Below, in pieces: positions 43,220-52,003 of a stretch of 64,000 bases of DNA. Within the stretch, counting starts at the first letter, position 1; each line of letters starts with the position of its first letter. This stretch comes from Temperatibacter sp965603205 (lineage in GTDB: Bacteria > Pseudomonadota > Alphaproteobacteria > Sphingomonadales > Kordiimonadaceae), in NCBI GenBank assembly GCA_965603205.1, contig CBFDCC010000005.1, forward strand, positions 1 to 64,000, in the 5' to 3' direction. A program made the position numbers and the translations under genes. The notes beneath the pieces are model-generated. The model did no database searches, was not told the DNA's origin, and saw only the letters and a program-made list of their open reading frames with translations.

Positions 43220-44530
43220 TTACGCTATAAATTTAGCAAGGGCATCATCAACAGACATTTCTGTCTTCTCACCCGTTTTACGGTTTTTAACTTCAACAAT
43301 GCCGTCTTTTAGGCCGCGTGGCCCAACGGCGATCTGCCATGGCAAACCAATAAGATCCATATTAGAGAATTTGGCACCTGCACCCGCCTTGGTATCATCA
43401 TACAGTGTTTCAACACCAGCAGCCGATAGCTTAGCGTAAAAGTCATCACATGTTGCCGTGCAAGTTTCGTCTTTCGTACCAAGGTTCATGAGTCCCACCT
43501 GATAAGGTGCAACAGAGTCAGGCCATATGATACCCTTTTCATCATGGCTAGCCTCAATAATAGCGCCTACAAGTCGGGATACACCCACCCCATACGAACC
43601 CATCTGAACGTCCACTAGCTTACCATCTGGACCCTGTACACTTGCGCCCATTGGTTTAGAGTATTTGTCGCCAAAGAAGAAAATATGACCAACCTCAATA
43701 CCACGACCCGTAATTAAATCATCTGCATTAACATCACAAGTTTCAGCGTCATGTATTTCATCGGTTGCAGCATATTTCGCCGTCCACTGGTCAACGATAG
43801 CTTGACGTTCTTCATCAGTTGAGGCCTCAACCATTGGATCAAGTTTCTCATAGTCTTTATGAAAGTAAACTTCGCTCTCTCCCGTCTCAGCAATAACAAG
43901 GAATTCATGACTAAGCTCACCGCCAATTGGCCCTGTATCAGCACGCATTGGCATAGCCTTAAGACCTAAACGAGCATATGTACGTAAATAGGCAACAAAC
44001 ATAGCGTTATATGAATGAACACCTTCTTCTTCGCTAATATCAAAGCTATAGGCATCTTTCATCAAGAATTCACGACCACGCATGATGCCAAAACGAGGGC
44101 GAAGCTCATCACGAAACTTCCATTGAATATGATAAAGATTCAGCGGTAAATTTTTATAGGATTTCACCTCACGCCGGAAAATATCAGTGATCATTTCCTC
44201 ATTAGTAGGCCCATAAAGCAAATCAGCACCCTTACGGTCTTTAATGCGCAGCATCTCTTCACCGTAATCGTCATACCGTCCACTCTCACGCCACAAATCA
44301 GCAGGTTGAAGCGTTGGCATCAACACTTCATTCGCGCCCGCCCTATTTTGCTCTTCGCGAACAATGGCCTCAATATTCTTGAGAACCTTCAACCCCATAG
44401 GTAGCCATGTATAAATACCAGAGGCGCTTTGACGCACCATTCCAGCTCTTAACATCAGACGGTGTGATGCGATCTCAGCATCTGCGGGAGTTTCCTTTAA
44501 AGTAGGCATAAAATAACGGCTTAAACGCAT
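43220..44530 (-). CDS. proS: prolyl-tRNA synthetase, short type
   Basis: Class-II aminoacyl-tRNA synthetase charging tRNA-Pro. 436 aa, the short alphaproteobacterial form that lacks the cis-editing insertion found in E. coli ProRS (572 aa). Motifs: MLRAGMVRQSASGIYTWLPM, YGPTNEEMITDIFRRE (class-II motif 2 region), QIQWKFRDE-like segment seen here as HIQWKFRDELRPRFG, REFLMKDAYSFD, and the anticodon-binding domain from about residue 335. No free-standing YbaK/INS editing protein is in the window. Between the non-coding stretch 44531-45022 and lolC. Confidence 0.96.
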   Translation of the reverse strand: MRLSRYFMPTLKETPADAEIASHRLMLRAGMVRQSASGIYTWLPMGLKVLKNIEAIVREEQNRAGANEVLMPTLQPADLWRESGRYDDYGEEMLRIKDRKGADLLYGPTNEEMITDIFRREVKSYKNLPLNLYHIQWKFRDELRPRFGIMRGREFLMKDAYSFDISEEEGVHSYNAMFVAYLRTYARLGLKAMPMRADTGPIGGELSHEFLVIAETGESEVYFHKDYEKLDPMVEASTDEERQAIVDQWTAKYAATDEIHDAETCDVNADDLITGRGIEVGHIFFFGDKYSKPMGASVQGPDGKLVDVQMGSYGVGVSRLVGAIIEASHDEKGIIWPDSVAPYQVGLMNLGTKDETCTATCDDFYAKLSAAGVETLYDDTKAGAGAKFSNMDLIGLPWQIAVGPRGLKDGIVEVKNRKTGEKTEMSVDDALAKFIA

Positions 44531-45022
44531 AGTCAGTTGCTCTCTATTACAAGGTCGATAGGTATATCGTAATGTTTAAAATAAAGTCACTATAGTGATT
44601 CAAAGCACTTTAAACGCTCTAAGCCTTTGCCGCTACATTTAGTTTGATGCTTTGGTTATTTTATTCATCCAACCTTATTAGAGACGTAAAAGGTTAGAAT
44701 TTAGGCAGATTTCTAATGCGCTGAGCATATATGTTGCTCCACAGCAACAGAATATAGAAAGATGCGTTGTTAAATATAAACATATGCTGATTGAGTGATG
44801 ACAAGGCGGGGGTCATACAATAGCGTTCTTGTACGCAGAGTGGAATAGAGGCACGCCCTAGAAGGTGGCCCACGCTCAGGGGCCTCGAAAGAGGACAGAT
44901 GCAGTCTAGTTTGATAATTTGGGAGAATTTATTGAATTTATAGATAGCGTCACAGGGAAATAAAAGAAGCAAGACTCAGTTATCTGAGACTTGCTTTTTT
45001 TATATCATAGTCACAGTAATAA
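44531..45022. other. structured non-coding region between proS and the DUF1467 gene
   Basis: 492 bp without a credible protein gene. Structures seen: a perfect 12-bp dyad TCACTATAGTGA (44587-44598), AACCTT/AAGGTT (44671-44695), a perfect 7-bp hairpin TGTTGCT-CCAC-AGCAACA (44732-44749), GCGT/ACGC (44823-44836), GGCCC/GGGCC (44867-44884), and the terminator at 44967-45001. The 44800-44900 part is GC-richer than its surroundings. Both neighbours are on the minus strand, yet the terminator's better T tail is on the plus strand, so a plus-strand small RNA is possible. The proS promoter should also lie here; TTGAAT near 44600 is a weak candidate. Confidence 0.5.
44967..45001 (+). terminator. strong terminator, better oriented for plus-strand transcription
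   Basis: AAGCAAGACTCAG pairs with CTGAGACTTGCTT (13 bp, one A-A mismatch), TTAT loop, then seven T on the plus strand. On the minus strand the tail is CTTTTATTT, so it could also serve the DUF1467 gene 22 nt away. Confidence 0.85.
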
Positions 45023-45292
45023 TTATTGGCTGATTTGTCTGGCTTCTTGTCTAAAATTAACTAGATCAGACTGTTCTACTTGAACAAATATAAATGTCAG
45101 TACTAGGGCAATCACACTTGTTATTATAGCCTTTTTCACTAGGTTACCTTTTACGGGCGCACCAAGGTCTGATCCAGCTACACGGCCATCATCACCATCC
45201 TCTGATATATTTTTCACACCAAAAGGCAAAGCCATGAAGAAAATCATCCACCAGATGATAACATATACGAGTAACATTGTTGCAATACCCAT
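45023..45292 (-). CDS. DUF1467 family membrane protein
   Basis: 89-aa inner-membrane protein with two membrane helices (about 4-25 and 52-70). The pattern WWMIFFMALPFGVK near the N-terminus, then a polar loop with DLGAPVKGNLVKKA, is typical of DUF1467, a family of unknown function found mostly in Alphaproteobacteria between mce and proS, exactly the context here. AAAGGAG precedes the start by 9 nt. A bidirectional terminator follows. Confidence 0.85.
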   Translation of the reverse strand: MGIATMLLVYVIIWWMIFFMALPFGVKNISEDGDDGRVAGSDLGAPVKGNLVKKAIITSVIALVLTFIFVQVEQSDLVNFRQEARQISQ

Positions 45293-45305
45293 GATATTGG
45301 CTCCT

Positions 45306-45710
45306 TTAAATTTGCTCTATTTCAACAAGCGTTCCACAAAAATCCTTCGGATGCAGGAATAGCACAGGCTTACCGTGCGCACCTATCTTTGGCTCACCAT
45401 CACCAAGCACACGAGCGCCATCCGCTTTTAGCTTGTCGCGCGCTATGTAAATATCATCAACTTCATAACAAACATGATGCATACCGCCAGCAGCATTCTT
45501 CGCAAGAAAACCAGCAATAGCACTACCCTCACCAAGCGGATGCAATAGCTCTATCTTTGTATTGGGTAATTCTACAAACACGGTAGTTACACCATGTTCT
45601 GGCAAATCAGTTTTCCCTGAGACAGTTGCACCTAATGTATCGCGGTATAGAGCTGCTGCTGCATCTAAGTCAGGCACTACAATAGCTAGATGGTTTAAAC
45701 GTCCGATCAT
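45306..45710 (-). CDS. mce: methylmalonyl-CoA epimerase
   Basis: Vicinal-oxygen-chelate fold enzyme interconverting (R)- and (S)-methylmalonyl-CoA in propionate and odd-chain catabolism. 134 aa. Metal ligands and motifs: the histidine in LNHLAIVVPD (H7), E48-region FVELPNTKIELLHPL, GGMHHVCYEVDDI, and the C-terminal glutamate in GTLVEIEQI. AGGAG 6 nt before the ATG. No methylmalonyl-CoA mutase is nearby; the location between rnj and DUF1467 is conserved in Alphaproteobacteria. Confidence 0.93.
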   Translation of the reverse strand: MIGRLNHLAIVVPDLDAAAALYRDTLGATVSGKTDLPEHGVTTVFVELPNTKIELLHPLGEGSAIAGFLAKNAAGGMHHVCYEVDDIYIARDKLKADGARVLGDGEPKIGAHGKPVLFLHPKDFCGTLVEIEQI

Positions 45711-45734
45711 GTGAACTCCTACTCTTATTACAAT

Positions 45735-47414
45735 CTATTTAAAATCTATATCATTTTGACGGATGATGACAACATCTACAGTTGGATTTTTACCTAACTG
45801 ACTACGGCATATACGCCTAACAGCCACGCGGGCCTTTTCATCTACATCTCTATCTCTTTGACGAGATCTTGCGTCCATCACTTCTAATGCGCCTTCAACA
45901 GCATCCAAAAGTTCATCGTAAAAGCCTTCATCCTCAAAACGTGGTATGCCACGCGCTGTGATAAGTGGTTCAGATGCTAGCCTGCCCTGATCGTTTAAAA
46001 TAAGAGTGATACCCATATAGCCGTTAATCATGATACGGCGGCGCTCAACGATAGAGGCAGAGTTATTTAATACCTGTTCTTTGCCGTCGAGTGCAATACG
46101 GCCTGTTGGTGCATTATCTATAATTTTAATGCCGTCAGGTTTAATCTCAATGACATCCCCATTTTTTGGGGCGATGGCTTGTTTGACACCTTGGCTAAGA
46201 GCAAACTGCTTATGCTTAATCAAATGACGAGCTTCACCATGAACCGGAATTGCATACTTTGGGCGCACCCAACCATACATCTCAGCAAGTTCAGCCTGCC
46301 CTGGATGCCCTGAAACGTGGGTAAAAGCATCTTTTTCAGTGATAATTTCAACGCCTTTTAGGCAGAGATTATTTATCAAATAACTAAGGCTGATCTCATT
46401 GCCTGGTATCATTTTACTAGAGAATATCACCATGTCATCAGGTGAGAGCTGAATATTACGGTGTTCGTCCTTGGCAATACGCCCAAGGGCCGCTCTACTT
46501 TCTCCCTGACACCCCGTACAAAGTACCAAGACCTTATCTTTTGGTAGATAGTCAATATCGTCTTCATCAACAAGTTTGGGAAAGTTTTGCAGATAACCAG
46601 TGGCACGCGCAACCTTATAGATTCGCTGCATTGAACGCCCTACTAAGCAAATCCCGCGACCAGTCTCTAATGCTATTTGCCCAACTAATTCTAATCGGGC
46701 CACATTGGATGCAAATGTTGTAATAATAACGCGATTCTTTGCGCGATTAACTAGCTCTAACAAACCAGCTTTGACGTCAGTTTCAGAACCTGATGCATGT
46801 GGGACAAAAACATTGGTACTATCACCAATCATGCATAACACGCCCTCATCACCCAGCGCTTTCAGCTTACCTGATGGACAGGCTGGGCCAATAAGCGGGC
46901 CATCGTCTAATTTCCAGTCACCTGTATGAAACAGCGTACCGATAGAGGTTTCAAGTGATAATCCATGACCTTCAGCCGTTGAGTGAGCCAGTGGGATATA
47001 CGTCACATTAAAAGGACCAACGCCAAAAGGGCTGTCAGGTTGCACAATGATGATTGGTACTTCATCTAATAAGCCATGTTCTGCCAACTTGTCTTCTATG
47101 AGTCCGACTGTGAATGGCGTTGCATATATGGGGCATTGTAGACGCTCCCATAAATACGGAATTGCACCGATGTGGTCTTCGTGACCATGGGTAATGAGTA
47201 ATGCCAGTAGATTATCCTGTTCATCCTCAATGAATGAGGGATCAGGGAAGAGCAAGTCAACGCCTGGGGTATGATCATCAGCGAATGACATGCCGCAATC
47301 AACTATAATCCATTTGCCCTGATGACCATACAGATTCATATTCATACCAATTTCGCCAGATCCACCTAGAGGTAAAAATAGAATGCGGTCATCGGTCTTT
47401 GTTACTATGCTCAT
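45735..47414 (-). CDS. rnj: ribonuclease J
   Basis: Metallo-beta-lactamase/beta-CASP ribonuclease with 5'-3' exo- and endonuclease activity, used in rRNA maturation and mRNA decay. 559 aa. The metal motif ITHGHEDHIGAIPYL (about 74-88) and further motifs ESLE-type LAHSTAEGHG, FHTGDWKLD and HVSGHPGQAELAEM are intact. The C-terminal domain is about 100 aa. Only one RNase J gene, as in other Alphaproteobacteria. The Shine-Dalgarno is weak. Confidence 0.95.
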   Translation of the reverse strand: MSIVTKTDDRILFLPLGGSGEIGMNMNLYGHQGKWIIVDCGMSFADDHTPGVDLLFPDPSFIEDEQDNLLALLITHGHEDHIGAIPYLWERLQCPIYATPFTVGLIEDKLAEHGLLDEVPIIIVQPDSPFGVGPFNVTYIPLAHSTAEGHGLSLETSIGTLFHTGDWKLDDGPLIGPACPSGKLKALGDEGVLCMIGDSTNVFVPHASGSETDVKAGLLELVNRAKNRVIITTFASNVARLELVGQIALETGRGICLVGRSMQRIYKVARATGYLQNFPKLVDEDDIDYLPKDKVLVLCTGCQGESRAALGRIAKDEHRNIQLSPDDMVIFSSKMIPGNEISLSYLINNLCLKGVEIITEKDAFTHVSGHPGQAELAEMYGWVRPKYAIPVHGEARHLIKHKQFALSQGVKQAIAPKNGDVIEIKPDGIKIIDNAPTGRIALDGKEQVLNNSASIVERRRIMINGYMGITLILNDQGRLASEPLITARGIPRFEDEGFYDELLDAVEGALEVMDARSRQRDRDVDEKARVAVRRICRSQLGKNPTVDVVIIRQNDIDFK

Positions 47415-47427
47415 AAATTAAAACTCA

Positions 47428-48201
47428 TTACTCATTCTGTTCATAAATCATGGCTAACCCCTGAAGTGTGAGATCACCTGATATAATTTCAATAGCGTCC
47501 GTATGCGGACCGAAAATAGTTGCAAGACCACCTGTTGCAATAACCTTAGTTTTAGCACCATGTTCTAGGCGTAAACGACTAACAATGCCTTCAATAAGGC
47601 CAATATACCCCCAAAAAACACCAGCTTGCATGGCGTCTAAAGTATTCTTGCCCGTGACTTGTGCTGTTTTAGGCGCCTCTATAGCAATATGAGGTAATTT
47701 AGCAGCAGCTTGGTGCAACGCATGTAATGATAAATTAATACCGGGACAAATCACACCGCCCTCGTAGTTACCATCAACGCCGACAACATCAAAAGTAGTT
47801 GCTGTACCAAAATCGACAATAATCAATGGACCTCCATATAATTTATTACCAGCTACAGCGTTCACAAGTCGGTCAGCACCAACCTCTCTGGGGTTATCAA
47901 TATTGGCCTTAACCCCTAAATTGACACCATCCCGACCTACAATTAAAGGCGTAACGCTAAAAAACTTCTGACAAAGGCGCTGCAAGGGAAATTCTACCTG
48001 CGGCACAACGGTGGCAATAATAGCCCCATCCACATCAGAGGCATCATATCCCTGCATATTCATTAACTGGCTTAACCAAACAGCATATTCTTCATAGGTG
48101 CGTTGATCGCGTGTTGAAATACGCCATCTCTCGACGATACGATCCTCGACGATTAGCGCAAAAACAGTATTGGTATTTCCAGCATCAATAGCTAATAACA
48201 T
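47428..48201 (-). CDS. coaX: type III pantothenate kinase
   Basis: First step of coenzyme A synthesis. 257 aa of the ASKHA fold. Motifs: LLAIDAGNTNTVFAL (phosphate 1, about 2-16), GADRLVNAVAG (about 108-118), IIVDFGTATTFDVV (phosphate 2) and GGVICPGINLSLHAL, then VIATGGLA. Type III kinases need a monovalent cation and are not feedback inhibited by CoA (family knowledge). AGGAT precedes the ATG. Lies between birA and rnj. Confidence 0.95.
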   Translation of the reverse strand: MLLAIDAGNTNTVFALIVEDRIVERWRISTRDQRTYEEYAVWLSQLMNMQGYDASDVDGAIIATVVPQVEFPLQRLCQKFFSVTPLIVGRDGVNLGVKANIDNPREVGADRLVNAVAGNKLYGGPLIIVDFGTATTFDVVGVDGNYEGGVICPGINLSLHALHQAAAKLPHIAIEAPKTAQVTGKNTLDAMQAGVFWGYIGLIEGIVSRLRLEHGAKTKVIATGGLATIFGPHTDAIEIISGDLTLQGLAMIYEQNE

Positions 48202-48233
48202 AAAGATATCCTACTTAGCAGTGCGTAGTTTGA

Positions 48234-49007
48234 CTAGGTTAAAGGAAAAACATCCCCTGCATATAGTCGCTTTTCATGGCCGCCGTCTACAACAACTAAC
48301 AAGCCCCCATCTTCCATAAGCTCCATTGGTCGACCTACATAGCTATCATCATTAGTACGTATAAGGCGTGGCTCACCTAATCCCCATGCACATTTTGTCC
48401 ATTCACGCCTGATATCATCAAACCCACGCATAAACCACAAATTCTTATAATTATCAAACTGCTTAGATAGTTTTTCTAATGCTAATTTAGCATCAATTTC
48501 ACGACTTAGAATATCATATATAGATGTAGCTGAGAACTGTGCATCATCAGGAAAATGCATTAAATTAATGCCTATACCTATGACTAAATAATTCAGAGAT
48601 TCTGCGTTATTTGCACTGGTTTCAATTAAAATTCCGCATATTTTCTTATCATCAACCAACACATCATTGGGCCATTTACACTTTACACGGCTTTCATCTA
48701 TACCCAATTCTATAACCGTTTGACGTACAGCAAGAGCAATAACATAGGGTAAAGGCGCGAGCTCGGATGGTTTAAGATTAGGTCGCCATAGCAGACTACA
48801 ATATAAATTACCTGTTTCAGAGGTCCAAATTCTACCTCGTCTGCCACGGCCTCCAGTTTGACGTCCCGCAATGACCCATGTTGCTCCCTGCTCTATATTC
48901 TTTGCTAAGGCTACAGCTGTTAAGTTGGTACTCTCAAGCTCAGGATAAAAAACAGCCTCGAAACCATGAGGCATCGAGGCTGTCCAATTTTCTGTCGCAA
49001 CAGTCAT
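48234..49007 (-). CDS. birA: biotin--[acetyl-CoA-carboxylase] ligase, no DNA-binding domain
   Basis: Attaches biotin to carboxyl-carrier proteins. 257 aa; catalytic motifs are GRQTGGRGRRGRIWTSE (biotinyl-AMP loop, about 47-63), KWPNDVLVDDKKICGILIE and VIGIGINL. The N-terminal winged helix of E. coli BirA is absent, so it is a monofunctional ligase and cannot repress a biotin operon. It starts one nt after the nuoN stop and has no evident Shine-Dalgarno of its own, suggesting translational coupling. Confidence 0.95.
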   Translation of the reverse strand: MTVATENWTASMPHGFEAVFYPELESTNLTAVALAKNIEQGATWVIAGRQTGGRGRRGRIWTSETGNLYCSLLWRPNLKPSELAPLPYVIALAVRQTVIELGIDESRVKCKWPNDVLVDDKKICGILIETSANNAESLNYLVIGIGINLMHFPDDAQFSATSIYDILSREIDAKLALEKLSKQFDNYKNLWFMRGFDDIRREWTKCAWGLGEPRLIRTNDDSYVGRPMELMEDGGLLVVVDGGHEKRLYAGDVFPLT

Positions 49008-49008
49008 A

Positions 49009-50460
49009 TTAAATTATTAATGAGCTTGCAGCCCAAGCAGCGGCAGCTGCTAACGGTGCTATTAATAAGAATGATACTGGTGAATTAACCAGAGCAGCGA
49101 CGCCGATAACAGCACTAAGGGCACGAGATTGTGGTGCATCAAAAGCTTCTTCAGCATCGTCGAAGAACATAATTTTGATTATACGAAGATAGTAATAGGC
49201 ACTAACAACAGAAGCCAGAACCGCAACAATAGCAAGCCCTAACAGACCTGCATTAACAGCAGATACAATCACGAACCATTTACCAAAGAAACCCGCAAGC
49301 ATGGGAATTCCTGCAAGTGAGAACATGAATATAGTAAGCGCAATAGCAAGCGGTAAGTTATTCTTAGATAAACCAGCTAGCTCGTCAATGCCCTCAACCA
49401 TGGTCTCGCCACGGCGCATGGTTAAAATTACACCAAAAGCACCCAGTGTCATCGTCGCGTAGATCGCCACATAAATCAAAAGTGCCTCAACACCTTCACC
49501 AGTACCAGCAGCTAAGCCAATAAGGGCAAAACCAGCATGACCAATGGATGAATAAGCCATCAAGCGTTTAATATTGGTTTGAACAAGCGCTACAAAAGCG
49601 CCAATAAGCATAGAAGCAATAGCAATAAAGATAACAATCTGTTGCCACTGATCTATCGCGTCAGGAAAAGCACCATACATTGTGCGTACAAATAATGCTA
49701 AAGCAGCGACCTTAGGTGCGGCAGCAAAGAATGCTGTAACAGGTGTAGGCGCACCCTCGTATACATCTGGTGTCCACATGTGGAATGGCACAGCTGAAAC
49801 CTTAAATGCTAGACCTGACATTAAGAATACAAGGCCAATTATAAGACCTATATTCATGCTGTCAGCGTTTTTAATTGTAAGTGCAATAGCATCAAAGTCT
49901 GTTGAGCCTGTGAAACCATAAATGAGTGACACACCATATAACAACATTCCCGAAGACAAAGCACCAAGTACGAAATATTTAAGCCCAGCCTCTGTTGAGC
50001 GGGTATTAGTACGGTTCATTGCAGCAAGAACATATAATGATAAACTTTGTAGCTCAAGACCTACATAAAGTGTCATTAAGTTATTTGCAGATATCATGAT
50101 CATCATACCAAGAGTGGCTAGCGTGATAAGTATAGGATACTCAAAACGCTGTATAGCAGCAGCCTTGAGATATTCCCTAGACATGAAAATCGCTGTAATC
50201 GATGAGATCAGCACAAGAACCTTAGTAAAGACAGCAAAACCATCCGTTACAAACATACCACCAAAGGCAAGTGTACGCTCAGCAGGTGTATCGCTTATGA
50301 TAACAAAAGCCGTCACAGCCATCAATGCCGCCGATAACATGGCAACACGGCCATAAGCCTCTTTTGTGTTAAATACACCAACCATCAGTAATGCCAAGGC
50401 TCCAACAGCCATAATCATCTCAGGTTTAGCGATCATTAGGTTAGGTAGTTCAGCTATCAT
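49009..50460 (-). CDS. nuoN: NADH-quinone oxidoreductase subunit N
   Basis: Antiporter-like proton-pumping subunit of complex I. 483 aa with about 14 membrane helices. The Mrp-antiporter signature region is recognisable: NNLMTLYVGLELQSLSLYVL with the key glutamate, KYFVLGALSSGMLLYG, and KVAALALFVR and NIKRLMAYSSIGHAGFALIG with conserved lysines. Last of the nuo genes, 5 nt after nuoM, and directly joined to birA. Confidence 0.97.
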   Translation of the reverse strand: MIAELPNLMIAKPEMIMAVGALALLMVGVFNTKEAYGRVAMLSAALMAVTAFVIISDTPAERTLAFGGMFVTDGFAVFTKVLVLISSITAIFMSREYLKAAAIQRFEYPILITLATLGMMIMISANNLMTLYVGLELQSLSLYVLAAMNRTNTRSTEAGLKYFVLGALSSGMLLYGVSLIYGFTGSTDFDAIALTIKNADSMNIGLIIGLVFLMSGLAFKVSAVPFHMWTPDVYEGAPTPVTAFFAAAPKVAALALFVRTMYGAFPDAIDQWQQIVIFIAIASMLIGAFVALVQTNIKRLMAYSSIGHAGFALIGLAAGTGEGVEALLIYVAIYATMTLGAFGVILTMRRGETMVEGIDELAGLSKNNLPLAIALTIFMFSLAGIPMLAGFFGKWFVIVSAVNAGLLGLAIVAVLASVVSAYYYLRIIKIMFFDDAEEAFDAPQSRALSAVIGVAALVNSPVSFLLIAPLAAAAAWAASSLII

Positions 50461-50465
50461 CTAAC

Positions 50466-51983
50466 CTACTCCTTATGAGCTGTAGCAGCATGAGTGCTAT
50501 CTACAGTCGTTAATTGGTTTTCAATCATATGCTCTACTGATTTATGCATAGGCTCTAGGAAGCTGTTTGGATAAACACCCATCCACATCACCACAGCAAT
50601 CAGCGGCGCGAAAATTAGTTTCTCACGCGTTGATAGATCAAGCATAGCTTTGTTATCTTCATGCACTAGTTCGCCGTAGATAACGCGCATAACAAGGTAA
50701 AGCATATAAGCAGCACCAAGGATCACACCGAAGAGTGCGCCGAAGGCAACCCAGCTACTCTTCGCGTAAGCACCAATAAGCACTAAGAACTCGCCAACGA
50801 ATCCTGATGTGCCAGGTAGACCTACCGACGCCATTGAGAAGAAGACAAATACAACAGCATAAAGCTTCATATTATTTACAAGGCCGCCATAGCGAGCAAT
50901 CTCGCGAGTGTGTAACCGGTCATATATAACACCAACCAGTAGGAACAAGGCCGCAGCTACGATACCGTGGCTTAACATTTGGAAGATTGAGCCTTCGATA
51001 CCATGCTGATTTAAGGCAAAGATACCGATTGTTACAAAACCCATATGCGCTACAGAAGAATAAGCAATAAGCTTTTTAATATCTTCTTGTACTAAGGCCA
51101 CAAGTGATGTGTAGATCACAGCAATAACCGATAAGACAAACACAAAGTCAGCAAAATGTGCTGAGGCATCTGGGAACATTGGTAAGCTGAAACGTAGGAA
51201 GCCATAGCCACCCATCTTCAACAGAACACCAGCAAGGATCACAGAACCACCAGTTGGTGCCTCAACGTGTGCGTCTGGTAACCAAGTATGCACAGGCCAC
51301 ATAGGCATTTTTACAGCAAATGAAGCAAAGAATGCTAGCCATAGCCATTTTTGCACTTCAAAATCAAAGTCCGCCGCCATTAGCGTTGGAATATCTGTCG
51401 ATCCAGTCTGCCAATACATATACATCACAGCAACCAGCATTAATACTGAGCCAAGAAGTGTATAAAGGAAGAATTTGAATGATGCGTATATACGGTTCGC
51501 ACCACCCCATACACCAATCAACAAGAACATTGGAATTAGGCCGCCCTCAAAGAAAATGTAGAAGACAAAGATATCAAGTGCAGTAAATACACCAATCATC
51601 AAGGCTTCTAGCACCAAAAATGCGACCATATATTCTTTAACGCGTGTTTGAACACTTTCCCATGAGCATAGGATAACAAACGGCATCAAGAATGCTGTCA
51701 GGATAACAAACAATAGCGAGATACCATCAACACCAAGGTGGTAAGTGATAGGTCCTAACCATTCAGCCTTTTCAACAAACTGGAAATCAGCCGTTGAATT
51801 ATCAAAGCCAATCCAAAGCACTATTGATAAAATGAACGTCACAATCGTCGTGAATAATGTCACAGTTCGAATGTTACGATTAGCAACTTCCTGATCCGCA
51901 TGACGGATAGCCAAAATGATGAATGCACCCAATAGTGGGGCACCGATCATTAGACTGAGGAGGTAATCTTCAAGAAATGTCAT
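50466..51983 (-). CDS. nuoM: NADH-quinone oxidoreductase subunit M
   Basis: Antiporter-like membrane subunit of complex I. 505 aa, about 14 helices. Motifs: FYIFFEGGLIPMFLLIGVWG with the conserved glutamate, KMPMWPVHTWLPDAHVEAPT, and EDIKKLIAYSSVAHMGFVTI. The C-terminus is hydrophilic and His/Thr-rich. 5 nt ahead of nuoN and 20 nt after nuoL. Confidence 0.97.
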   Translation of the reverse strand: MTFLEDYLLSLMIGAPLLGAFIILAIRHADQEVANRNIRTVTLFTTIVTFILSIVLWIGFDNSTADFQFVEKAEWLGPITYHLGVDGISLLFVILTAFLMPFVILCSWESVQTRVKEYMVAFLVLEALMIGVFTALDIFVFYIFFEGGLIPMFLLIGVWGGANRIYASFKFFLYTLLGSVLMLVAVMYMYWQTGSTDIPTLMAADFDFEVQKWLWLAFFASFAVKMPMWPVHTWLPDAHVEAPTGGSVILAGVLLKMGGYGFLRFSLPMFPDASAHFADFVFVLSVIAVIYTSLVALVQEDIKKLIAYSSVAHMGFVTIGIFALNQHGIEGSIFQMLSHGIVAAALFLLVGVIYDRLHTREIARYGGLVNNMKLYAVVFVFFSMASVGLPGTSGFVGEFLVLIGAYAKSSWVAFGALFGVILGAAYMLYLVMRVIYGELVHEDNKAMLDLSTREKLIFAPLIAVVMWMGVYPNSFLEPMHKSVEHMIENQLTTVDSTHAATAHKE

Positions 51984-52003
51984 ATTTTAATCCCTCAACC
52001 CTT

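Noticed and set aside
44820..44945. Possible 6S RNA on the minus strand, because CCCCTGAGC resembles the conserved 6S segment.
   Set aside because: The match is only 9 nt and I could not find the long closing stem or the paired 3' half a 6S RNA needs.
44694..44972. 92-codon open frame on the minus strand in the proS/DUF1467 gap.
   Set aside because: No ribosome-binding site, Cys/Ile/Leu-rich without domain character, and it overlaps the hairpins and terminator of the structured region.
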